NCBI RefSeq assembly: GCF_008725655.1 | Contig: NZ_VYXP01000007.1 | Span: forward strand, 165,246 to 229,245 | Direction of reading: 5' to 3' | DNA: 64,000 nt | From: Marinihelvus fidelis | GTDB lineage: Bacteria > Pseudomonadota > Gammaproteobacteria > Xanthomonadales > SZUA-36 | In this document: positions 47,012 to 56,100 of the stretch, piece after piece | Layout: every line of letters begins with the position of its first letter | Position numbering within the stretch: position 1 is the first letter of the stretch | Translations under genes and position numbers: made by a program | Notes under the pieces: generated by a model | Databases searched by the model: none | The model's input: the letters and a program-made list of their open reading frames with translations, nothing else | Told to the model about the DNA's origin: nothing

Positions 47012-48957
47012 GCGGCGGCACCGGCGCCGCTATCCGGCGTGGCTTTCCGCCCGCGGTAGCGCCGGTCGGTGGCGGCCAGCAGGCCACCGGCAAACATGAA
47101 CAGCGCACCCAGCCAGACCCAGCGCACGAACGGCTTGATGTAAAGGCTCACGGCCCAGGCCCCTTCGCCCAGCGGCTCACCGAGCGAGACATACAGGTCA
47201 CGGCCCAGGCCCGGGTCGATGGCGGCCTCGGTCATCACCTGGCCGTCGCGCAGGTAGTGCCGCTTCTGTGGCTTCAGCGTGGTCACCGGGGCCTGGTCAC
47301 GGCTGACCATGAAGTCGCCCTCGTCGGCGCGGTAGTTCGGGCCCTGGACCTGCCGGGTACCGCCGAATTCGAAGGTGTAGCCACCCAGTTCGAAGCGATC
47401 GCCCGGCGCCATGCGAATGTGTTTCTCGGCGCTGGTCACGCCCGCCAGCGAGATACCGACCATGAAGATGCCCAGGCCGAAATGGGCCAGTGTCATGGCG
47501 GTTTCCTGCCGTGTGAAGCCGGCCTGCTGGCCCTGGCCGCGCAGGCGCTTCAGCGGCCAGGCCAGGCTGGCGGCGATCAACCAGGCCGCGCCGGCCACAC
47601 CGGTGACAGGCGCGATGCCCGGTTCCGGCAGCCACCACCAGGTGAGCGCGCCGGCCACGGCGGCCAGCGTCGCCGGCCAGCGCAGCTGTTTGAGCAGGCG
47701 ACCCAGGCGGTCGCGTTTGAAGCGCGCGAACACGCCCAGCGGCAGGGCCACCACCAACGGCACCAGCAGCAGGCTGAACAGCAAAGCGAAGTAGGGCGGG
47801 CCCACGGAGATCTTGCCCGCGCCCATGGCGTCCACGGCCAGCGGGTAAAGAGTGCCCAGCAGCACCATCGCGCAGATCACCGCCAGCACCAGGTTATTGA
47901 CCAGCAGCAGTGACTCGCGGGAGATGCCGGCGAAGCCGCTGCCCATCATCATCTTTGGTGCGCGCACACTGAACAGGGTCAGCGAGCCGCCGACGACGAT
48001 CACCAGGTAGCCCAGGATGAACAGGCCACGGGTGGGGTCGGAGGCGAAGGCGTGCACCGAGGTCAGCACGCCGGAGCGCACCAGGAAGGTTCCCAGCAGG
48101 CTCAGCGAAAACGCGGCGATGGCCAGCAGCAGGGTCCAGTTGCGGAAGGCACCGGTTTTCTCAGTCACGGCCTGTGAGTGCAGCAGTGCCGTGCCCACCA
48201 GCCAGGGCATGAACGAGGCGTTCTCGACAGGGTCCCAGAACCACCAGCCACCCCAGCCCAGTTCGTAGTAGGCCCACCAGCTACCCAGCGCGATGCCGAG
48301 GGTCAGGAAGGCCCAGGCCACGTGCGTCCACGGCCGGGTCCAGCGCACCCACTGCCGGGTGACCTCGCCGCGCAGCAGCGCCGCCACCGCGAATGCGAAC
48401 GGAATCGCAAAGCCGACATAACCCATGTACAGCATCGGCGGGTGGATGATCATGCCCGGGTCCTGCAACAGCGGGTTCAGGTCCAGGCCCTCCACGGGTG
48501 GCGGCAGGATGCGCTCAAACGGGTTGGAGGTGTACAGGATGAACAGGCAGAAGCCCACCGCGACCCAGCCCAGCACCGCCAGTACGGTGGCGCGGAACTC
48601 GGCCGGCAGGCTGCGGCTGAATACGGCCACGGCCAGGGTCCAGCCCACAAGGATCAGCTGCCACAGCAGCAACGAGCCTTCGTGGGCGCCCCAGACGGCG
48701 GTAAAACGGTAATACAGGGGCAACTGGGAGTTGCTGTTGCGGGCTACGTACTCAACCGAGAAGTCCTGCGTGACGAAGGCCGTGGTCAGCAGCACGTAGG
48801 CCAGCAGCACGAGGACGAACTGCACCAGCGCCGCGGTGGGCGCCAGGCCCAGCAGCGTGGCTTCGCGGCCACGCACGCCCAGGACCGGCACCACGCCCAT
48901 GAACAGCGCGACCAGCAGCGCGCAGACCAGGGTGACCTGTCCCAGTTCGGCGATCAT
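47008..48957 (-). CDS. ccmF: Heme lyase subunit CcmF
   Basis: Large polytopic membrane protein of 649 residues, the normal CcmF length. The WWD-domain signature GWGGWWFWDPVENASFMPWL lies about residues 230-250, with the heme-handling His residues flanking it. VRSGVLTSVHAFASDPTRG is a further conserved block. CcmF takes heme from holo-CcmE and ligates it to apocytochrome c with CcmH/I. Confidence 0.96.
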   Translation of the reverse strand: MIAELGQVTLVCALLVALFMGVVPVLGVRGREATLLGLAPTAALVQFVLVLLAYVLLTTAFVTQDFSVEYVARNSNSQLPLYYRFTAVWGAHEGSLLLWQLILVGWTLAVAVFSRSLPAEFRATVLAVLGWVAVGFCLFILYTSNPFERILPPPVEGLDLNPLLQDPGMIIHPPMLYMGYVGFAIPFAFAVAALLRGEVTRQWVRWTRPWTHVAWAFLTLGIALGSWWAYYELGWGGWWFWDPVENASFMPWLVGTALLHSQAVTEKTGAFRNWTLLLAIAAFSLSLLGTFLVRSGVLTSVHAFASDPTRGLFILGYLVIVVGGSLTLFSVRAPKMMMGSGFAGISRESLLLVNNLVLAVICAMVLLGTLYPLAVDAMGAGKISVGPPYFALLFSLLLVPLVVALPLGVFARFKRDRLGRLLKQLRWPATLAAVAGALTWWWLPEPGIAPVTGVAGAAWLIAASLAWPLKRLRGQGQQAGFTRQETAMTLAHFGLGIFMVGISLAGVTSAEKHIRMAPGDRFELGGYTFEFGGTRQVQGPNYRADEGDFMVSRDQAPVTTLKPQKRHYLRDGQVMTEAAIDPGLGRDLYVSLGEPLGEGAWAVSLYIKPFVRWVWLGALFMFAGGLLAATDRRYRGRKATPDSGAGAAA

Positions 48958-48960
48958 GGT

Positions 48961-49428
48961 TCAGCCCTCGCCGTTGTCTTCAACAGGCTGGCCGCCCATC
49001 GGGTGACCGGCTTCGCGCAGCGCCTCGGCCACTTCCGGGGGCATGTAGTTCTCATCGTGCTTGGCCAGCACCTCGGCCGCGGTAAACACGCCGTCGGCCC
49101 CCAGCGTGCCGCGGGCAATGATGCCCTGGCCTTCGCGGAACAGGTCCGGAAGGATGCCGTCGAAACGCACCGGAACCGAGGCGACGCCGTCGGTGACCAC
49201 GAACTCGACCTGCAGGCCGTCGTCGGCGCGGCGCACGGAACCCAGCTCGACCAGGCCACCCAGGCGGAAGGCCCGATCCGGCGGCAGGGACTGCGCCTGC
49301 ACGTCCTTGGGGCTGATGAAGTACAGCATGTTCTGGCGCAATGACCAGGTCAGCAGCGCGGCGGCAACGCCCACGCCAACGAGAATGATGAGGATGCCGA
49401 ACAGCCGGCGTCTGCGAACGGGGTGCAT
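48961..49428 (-). CDS. ccmE: Heme chaperone CcmE
   Basis: 155-residue periplasmic heme chaperone anchored by one N-terminal helix (LFGILIILVGVGVAAALLTW). The OB-fold core contains FRLGGLVELGSV and VRFDGILPDLFREGQGIIARG. The covalent heme site is in LAKHDENYMP, with the conserved His and Tyr (HxxxY). I use ATG 49428, which places the anchor at the N-terminus. It lies between ccmF and ccmD. Confidence 0.95.
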   Translation of the reverse strand: MHPVRRRRLFGILIILVGVGVAAALLTWSLRQNMLYFISPKDVQAQSLPPDRAFRLGGLVELGSVRRADDGLQVEFVVTDGVASVPVRFDGILPDLFREGQGIIARGTLGADGVFTAAEVLAKHDENYMPPEVAEALREAGHPMGGQPVEDNGEG

Positions 49429-49430
49429 GG

Positions 49431-49592
49431 TCAGTCGGGGGTTCCGTTTTGATCGGGTTTGGGCGCCGCGCGATGCCCGGCCAGCCAGGACTTGCGGAAG
49501 CGGCGGCCGCGCAACACGGGCGCGATCGCGCACCAGGCCAGTACGACCACGGCAATCGCGTAGGCAGACAGTATGAACGGCGTATGGTTCAC
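49431..49592 (-). CDS. ccmD: Cytochrome c maturation protein CcmD
   Basis: Small membrane protein of 53 residues (MNHTPFILSAYAIAVVVLAW...), with one helix followed by a basic cytoplasmic tail (LRGRRFRKSW). It starts at GTG 49592, which overlaps the ccmC stop as GTGA. CcmD is needed for release of holo-CcmE from CcmABC. Position between ccmC and ccmE and the topology make the call secure despite its small size. Confidence 0.92.
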   Translation of the reverse strand: MNHTPFILSAYAIAVVVLAWCAIAPVLRGRRFRKSWLAGHRAAPKPDQNGTPD

Positions 49593-50338
49593 GATGAGCC
49601 CTCCATCAGCACCTCGCGCGCCCAGCGCTTGCCGCGGTCCTGCTCGAGCAGCTGGTTGCGCGCGCGCGTCAGCAGGCAGGCGCCGTAGTAGAACTTGGTG
49701 GCGACCGCCATGATCAGCAGCGGCCAGAGCATGGACGGGTGAATGCTGCTGCCACTCATGCCGATGCTGCCCGGCTGGTGCAGCGTGTTCCACCAGTTCA
49801 CCGAGAAATGGATGATCGGCACGTTCACCACGCCGACGATCGCCAGCAGTGACGCGGCGCGGGCGGCCTTTCGTGGCTCGTCGTAGGCGTTGTAGAGGCC
49901 GATGACGCCCAGGTACAGGAACAGCAGCACCAGTTCCGATGTCAGCCGCGCGTCCCAGACCCAGTACGTGCCCCAGGTGGGGCGGCCCCAGAGCGAGCCG
50001 CTGGCCAGGGTGACGATCGTGAAGGCGGCGCCCACCGGGGCGCTGCAGATCATCAGAATTTCCGCCACGCGGACGCGCCAGACCAGTGCGCAGATACCGA
50101 AAACGGCCATGAACAGGTAGATCATCCATGACATCCAGGCCGATGGCACGTGGATGTACATGATGCGCACGCTCTCGCCCTGCTGGTAGTCCGGCGGCGC
50201 CAGCACCAGGCCCTGGAACAGGCCCCAGGCGGTCAGCAACACGAACGCCGCCCACAACCACGGCACCAGCTTGCCGCTGAAGCGGTAGAACCAGGGCGGG
50301 GATCCGAATTGGTGAAACAGTCGCTTGAGTCGGCTCAT
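49589..50338 (-). CDS. ccmC: Heme transporter subunit CcmC
   Basis: Six-helix membrane protein of 249 residues. The tryptophan-rich heme domain reads WGTYWVWDARLTSELVLLF, with conserved His residues in adjacent loops. CcmC loads heme onto CcmE. It is translated in overlap with ccmD and 16 bp after ccmB. Confidence 0.95.
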   Translation of the reverse strand: MSRLKRLFHQFGSPPWFYRFSGKLVPWLWAAFVLLTAWGLFQGLVLAPPDYQQGESVRIMYIHVPSAWMSWMIYLFMAVFGICALVWRVRVAEILMICSAPVGAAFTIVTLASGSLWGRPTWGTYWVWDARLTSELVLLFLYLGVIGLYNAYDEPRKAARAASLLAIVGVVNVPIIHFSVNWWNTLHQPGSIGMSGSSIHPSMLWPLLIMAVATKFYYGACLLTRARNQLLEQDRGKRWAREVLMEGSS

Positions 50339-50354
50339 TATCGGTCGTCGACGG

Positions 50355-51050
50355 TCATTCCAGGCTCAGCCTGAGGGCGGCGGCAATGGCGAATGGCGCC
50401 AGCGTCGCGGCCGCCACCAGCATGGCCACCATCAGGCCAAGCTGCCCATTGTAAGGCAAGCCGTCCACGGCCGCCCCTGTCGCGTTGGTGGCGAGGATCA
50501 GCACCGGCACGTAGAGCGGGAAGACCAGCAGTGAAAGCAACTGACCGCCACGACGGGCACCCACGGTCAACGCGCTGCCGATGGCGCCGATGGCACTCAG
50601 CGTCGGCGTGCCGATGGCCAGTGTCAGCGCCAATATGACAGCGCCTTCGGCCGGCAACTGCATCCACACCGAAAGCAGCGGTGACAGCAGCACGATGGGC
50701 AGCCCCGCCACCAGCCAGTGCGCGCAGACCCGGGCCAGGGCCACCAGTGTCAGCGAATGGCCGGAGACCACCCACTGCTCGATACTGCCGTCGTCCCAGT
50801 CAGCGCGGAACAGCGTGTCCAGCGACATCACCGTGGCCAGCAGCGCGGCAATCCAGATCACGCCGGGGGCCATATCGGCCAGCCTTTGCGGCGACGGGCT
50901 CACTCCCAGGGGGAACAGGCTGACGACGACGGCCAGGAACACCAGCGGCTGCAGGATTTCCGCGCGTCGCCGGAAGGCGAGCTTCAGGTCACGGCGGAAC
51001 ACCGGGCCGAACGCGGCCCCGGCGGGTGATTGTGGCCCGTGGTCGTTCAT
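50355..51050 (-). CDS. ccmB: ABC-type heme exporter permease CcmB
   Basis: Membrane subunit of 231 residues with six predicted helices. FRRDLKLAFRRRAEILQPLVF, the first-helix approach, and DWDDGSIEQWVVSGHSL are strongly conserved in CcmB. With CcmA it forms the ATPase that releases holo-CcmE from CcmC/D. Overlaps ccmA by 4 bp. Confidence 0.95.
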   Translation of the reverse strand: MNDHGPQSPAGAAFGPVFRRDLKLAFRRRAEILQPLVFLAVVVSLFPLGVSPSPQRLADMAPGVIWIAALLATVMSLDTLFRADWDDGSIEQWVVSGHSLTLVALARVCAHWLVAGLPIVLLSPLLSVWMQLPAEGAVILALTLAIGTPTLSAIGAIGSALTVGARRGGQLLSLLVFPLYVPVLILATNATGAAVDGLPYNGQLGLMVAMLVAAATLAPFAIAAALRLSLE

Positions 51051-51637
51051 GCGTCCGCCTCCGCCGGCCGGATGGCGAGTTCCCGGAAGCCGGCGATGGC
51101 CGGTTTCAGGTCGCCGTGCGTACTCATGACACAGGCACCACCACTGGCCAGGTGCGCCGCCAGCAGCCCGTCCAGCATGGCCGCGCCTTCGCGGTCCAGG
51201 TTGGCATAGGGTTCATCCAGCAGCCATAACGACGCCGGGGCCAGCAGCAGCCGGGCCAGGGCGCAGCGCTTGCGCTGGCCGGCTGACAGCGTTCCGGCCA
51301 TTTGCCGTGTCGCCGCCGCCAGGCCCACCCGCTCGGCCGCGGCCTGCAGGTCGGCAGTGGGCGAGCCGGCGAAATCCCGCGCCAGCCGCAGGTTTTCGAG
51401 CACGTCCAGGTCGTCTTTCAGCGCCAGGCGGTGGCCAATCCAGGCCGTGGCAACGCGGCGGGTCACGTGGCCGGAGCTGGGTGCCCCCAGGCCGGCGAGC
51501 AGCCGCAGCAGCGTGGTCTTGCCCGATCCGTTCGCGCCGGTCAGCACCCACAGTTCTCCCGCGGCGACGTCGAGGTCGACCGGGGCGAACACCGGGTGGA
51601 AATGGCGTTCCAGGGTCAGGTGGGTGGCTTGTAGCAT
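51047..51637 (-). CDS. ccmA: Cytochrome c biogenesis ATP-binding protein CcmA
   Basis: ABC ATPase of 196 residues and first gene of the ccm operon. Walker A is GANGSGKTTLLR, the signature LSAGQRKRCALARLL, Walker B LWLLDEPYANLD. It is short, as usual for CcmA. The 147 bp to the divergent gor gene should hold both promoters; I could not pick clear -10/-35 boxes. Confidence 0.95.
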   Translation of the reverse strand: MLQATHLTLERHFHPVFAPVDLDVAAGELWVLTGANGSGKTTLLRLLAGLGAPSSGHVTRRVATAWIGHRLALKDDLDVLENLRLARDFAGSPTADLQAAAERVGLAAATRQMAGTLSAGQRKRCALARLLLAPASLWLLDEPYANLDREGAAMLDGLLAAHLASGGACVMSTHGDLKPAIAGFRELAIRPAEADA

Positions 51638-51784
51638 CGATGGTCGGAAAGCGGCCTGGGCGCTAATGCTACGGGCTGTTTCCGGGCAAGTCCATGCAAC
51701 TGCTTCATAAGCCGCACATAGGCATTCACACGCCGGCCTGTTAGATTAACCGGCCGCCTGCCATATTCCGGAGTTCCGTTTTAC

Positions 51785-53140
51785 ATGTCCCAGTACGATT
51801 ACGACCTGTTTGTCATCGGCGCCGGTTCCGGCGGCGTCCGTGCCGCCCGTATCGCCGCGGGGCATGGCGCGCGCGTGGGAATCTGCGAGGAAAGCCGCGT
51901 CGGCGGTACCTGCGTGATCCGCGGATGCGTACCGAAGAAACTGCTGTCGTACGCGGCACATTTCGCCGAGGAATTCGAGGATGCCGCCGGTTTCGGCTGG
52001 ACCGTGGGCGAAACGCGCTTCGACTGGGCGACCCTGGTCGCCAACAAGGACCGCGAAATCGACCGGCTGGAAGGGATCTACCAGTCGCTGCTGTCCGGCT
52101 CAGGCGTGGACCTGGTCGAGGGTCGCGGCACCCTGGTGGACCCGCATACCGTGGCCGTGGGCGAACGCCGCATCACCGCGGAGCGCATCCTGCTGGCCGT
52201 GGGCGGCTGGCCCTGGGTACCGGACTTTCCCGGCCGTGAGCATGTCATCACCTCCAACGAGGCGTTTCACCTGGAGTCGCTGCCCGGCCGGGTCATCGTG
52301 GTCGGCGGCGGCTATATCGCCTGCGAGTTTGCCGGCATCTTCAATGGCCTGGGCTCGGAAACCCACCAGGTCTATCGCGGTGACGCGGTGTTGCGCGGGT
52401 TTGATGATGATGTGCGGCGCGTGGTCGGGCGCGAAATGACGGCGAAAGGCGTGCGCTTCCACCTCGAGGACAACATCCAGGCCATCCGGCCGGTGGACGG
52501 CGCGCTACGCGCCACGCTCGACAGCGGCGACGAGATCGACGCCGACTGCGTGATGTACGCAACCGGCCGAGTGCCAAAATCCGAAGGGTTGGGACTGCGG
52601 GCGGCCGGCGTGGACGTGCGCGCGGACGGCTCCGTGCCGGTCGACGAATACTCGAAGACCAATGTCGACAGCGTGTTCGCGGTGGGCGACATCACCCACC
52701 GGGTCAACCTGACGCCGGTGGCCCTGCACGAGGGCCACGCGTTCGCCGACACTCAGTTTGGCGGCATGCCGCGCCCGGTCGACCATGCCTTCGTGCCTTC
52801 GGCGGTATTTTCACAGCCGCAGGTGGGCAGCGTGGGCTGGCCGGAACACGAGGCACGGAACCACTACGGCGACATCGACGTCTACAGGTCAGAGTTCCGG
52901 CCGATGAAGCACACGCTGTCCGGGCGCCAGGAAAAGGCGCTGATGAAAATGATCGTGGCCCGTGAGACCCGCAAGGTTGTGGGCCTGCACGTGGTCGGCC
53001 CTGACGCACCAGAGATTGTCCAGGGCTTCGCCGTGGCCGTAAAATGCGGCCTGACGAAAGAACAATTTGACGCCACCATCGGCATCCATCCGACGGCGGC
53101 CGAGGAGCTTGTCACCATGCGACAGGCCGTTTCGGATTAA
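51785..53140 (+). CDS. gor: Glutathione-disulfide reductase
   Basis: Flavoprotein disulfide reductase of 451 residues that regenerates GSH with NADPH. FAD motif VIGAGSGGVRAARIAA, redox-active GGTCVIRGCVPKKLL, NADPH motif VVGGGYIACEFAGIFNGLG followed by Arg in THQVYRGD, and the C-terminal dimer-interface His-Glu in IGIHPTAAEELVTMR. The VIRGCVPKK form is specific to glutathione reductases rather than dihydrolipoamide dehydrogenases. The stop overlaps the next gene's possible ATG as TAATG. Confidence 0.95.
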   Translation: MSQYDYDLFVIGAGSGGVRAARIAAGHGARVGICEESRVGGTCVIRGCVPKKLLSYAAHFAEEFEDAAGFGWTVGETRFDWATLVANKDREIDRLEGIYQSLLSGSGVDLVEGRGTLVDPHTVAVGERRITAERILLAVGGWPWVPDFPGREHVITSNEAFHLESLPGRVIVVGGGYIACEFAGIFNGLGSETHQVYRGDAVLRGFDDDVRRVVGREMTAKGVRFHLEDNIQAIRPVDGALRATLDSGDEIDADCVMYATGRVPKSEGLGLRAAGVDVRADGSVPVDEYSKTNVDSVFAVGDITHRVNLTPVALHEGHAFADTQFGGMPRPVDHAFVPSAVFSQPQVGSVGWPEHEARNHYGDIDVYRSEFRPMKHTLSGRQEKALMKMIVARETRKVVGLHVVGPDAPEIVQGFAVAVKCGLTKEQFDATIGIHPTAAEELVTMRQAVSD

Positions 53141-53157
53141 TGAGGGGTACCCGAGTC

Positions 53158-56100
53158 ATGTCCACTTTCCTGAACAGTCGCCCGGCCCGGGCGCTTATTG
53201 TGCTGCTGGCCGCGGCACTGGCGTCCACGGCACTGGGTAAATCCGCCGACGGCCGCCGGACCACCGCGACGACGCAGCGATACATCGTCATCTACGCCGA
53301 TGACCCCCTGGTCAGGCACCTGTCGAATGCACCCCGCGACACCGCGGTGCTGACCAGCGCCCGGCACTCGGCGGCGAAGCTGCCCGCCGGCCGGCTAAAC
53401 GTCCATTCGCCCACGGCCGCCAGCTACATGGCCGTGCTGGATGCCAGCCAGCGTGACATCGAGGCCCGTGCCTCGGCCCTGCTGGGCCGCGACCTGGAAC
53501 CGGCGCGCCGCTACCGCGTCGCCACCAACGGTATCGCGGTTGACCTGGACGCCACCGAGGTCAAGCGCCTGGGCAAGCTGGACGGCATCGCCGGCATTTA
53601 CCCGGACCTGGTCCACCGGATGAACACCGATTCCGGCCCGGTCTGGATTGGCGCGGACGCCATCTGGAACGGCCTGGACGGTATCCCGGCCACCGAGGGC
53701 GAGGGTGTTGTCGTTGGTATCATCGATTCCGGCATCAACTGGGAGCACCTGTCATTCGCGGATGCCGGTGACGATGGCGGTTATGACTTCGTCAATCCTT
53801 ATGGCGAACAACTGGGGCTGTGTTCGCAGGAGGACGTGCTGTGTAACGACAAGCTCGTGGGTGTTTACGACTTTGTCGAGGATGACCCGAACACGGAAGT
53901 GGTCGAGGAGAACACCGACGGCCGCGACAATACCGACCACGGCTCGCACGTATCGTCGATCGCCGCCGGCAACCCGCTGTCCGGGCTGTCCATCGGCAGC
54001 TCGCCGCTGGTGCTGTCCGGTGTCGCGCCCAATGCCAACATTGTGTCCTACCGCGCCTGTTTCCTGGGTGACCCGGACGATTTCGATGACGATGGCTGCC
54101 AGTCGTCAGCCCTGCTGGAGGCCATCGACCAGGCCATCCTCGACGAAGTCGACGTGATCAACTACTCGATCGGTTCCGGCCCGTTCTCACCGTGGCAGGC
54201 ACCGACGGCCATGGCGTTCCTGGAGGCCTACGAGGCCGGCATTTTCGTCGCCACCTCGGCCGGCAATGACGGCCCCGCGGCGGGCAGCGTCGGCAACCCG
54301 GCGATGGCGCCGTGGATCGTCGCTGTGGGCAGCGCCACGCACGACCGCGTGTTTGCCAACGTGCTGCAGAACATGCAGGGCGGCGACACGACCCCGCCGA
54401 TGGACATGTACGGCACCAGCGGAACGGACCAGAGCCCGCTGGGCCTGACCGATATCGTTCACGCCGCCGACTACGGTTTCCCGCTCTGCGGCACGGGCCC
54501 TGCTGAACTGGGCCAGTTCTGTGAAGACAATACCGGTGCTTCAAACCCGTTCGAGGACGGCACCTTCACCGGCAAGATCGTCGTCTGCGACCGCGGCACC
54601 TATGGCCGGGTCGAGAAGGGCAAGAACGTCCTGGAGGCCGGCGCCGCCGGTTATGTGCTGGCCAACACCGAGCTGAACGGTGAAGCCACCGACAGCGACG
54701 AACACTGCCTGCCGGCTACCCATGTCGGCAAGACCGACGGCGACATCCTGCGGTCCTGGCTGGATAGCGGCATTGGCCACCAGGCCGCTTTCTCCGGATT
54801 CACCATTGCCCACGTCGACAGCGCCGGCGACCTGCTCAGCAGCTTCTCCTCGCGCGGCCCGACGCGGCCGCCCGCCGAAGATATCCTGAAACCGAACCTT
54901 CTCGCACCGGGCTTTGACATCCTGGGTGCGTCCAGCGAAGGCGCGGGCGCGCAGTCCGGCTTCGTGTTCCTGAACGGCACCTCGATGGCCTCGCCGCACG
55001 TAGCCGGTGCTGCCGCGCTGTTGCGGGCGGTCGACCCGGATACGACCCCTGCGATGATCGCTTCCGCCCTGCAGCTCACCGCGACGCGGGAACTGGCCCG
55101 CAACGAGGTGGGCGAGCCGGCGACCCTGCACGAGGTCGGCCATGGCCGCCCGCGGCTCAGTGAAGCCGCGCGCGCAGGCCTCTATTTCGACGAGACCTGG
55201 ACCAATTTCTCCGCCGCGAACCCCGCGTTTGGCGGCGAGCCGCGCAACCTGAACCTGCCCAGCCTGATGGACGCCAACTGCGCCGACAGCTGTGAATTCA
55301 CGCGCGTCGTGAAGCCACTGGTGCCGGGCAAGGAGTGGACCGTCACGCCGATGGATTTCCCGGAAGGCGTGGAGGTCACGGTGACGCCAGGCACGTTTAC
55401 GCTGGCTGACGGCGCCGAGCAGTCACTGGCCATTACCGTCGACGTCACCGGCTCGAGCCAGATCGGCGACTGGGTGTTCGGCGAGATTCGCATGACCGCC
55501 GATGCTGTGCCCGACGCGTCCATGGTGGTCGCGGTGTTTGCCTCCGGCGGTGACCTGCCTGCAGAGCTGGACATTGCCAGTGACCAGGGCGCCGGCACCC
55601 AGGTGTTCGAGCTGTCAGGACTGGCCGAGATCACCCAGGGCGTCTATAGCGCCGGTGGTTTCGTTGGCCTGCAAAAACGCACCGAGGGGCTGGTCGAAGA
55701 TCCGTCGTTCGATAACGCTTACGACGGTGGCGCAGGCACATTTACCCAGCTGGTTAACGTGCCGGCCGATGCGCTGTGGCTGCATTCCAGCACCGAGGCG
55801 TCGGACGCACTCGATCTCGACTTGTTCGTTGGCTACGACACCAACGGCAATGGCCTGGCGGACGAGTCTGAAGAACTGTGCGCCAGCACCACGCCGGAAG
55901 ACCTCGAGCTCTGCGACATTTTCACCCCGCGCGAAGGCCAGTGGTGGATCGTGGTGCAGAACTGGGAAGACGGCATCGATGAAGGCGGCGCCGGCAACGG
56001 CACCACCGAGCAGGATGCGACCCTGGTCTGGGGTGTGGTGGCCGAAAGCGCTGACTCCAACCTGGTCGCCACCGGCCCCGGAATTGTCGAGGGCGGCGCG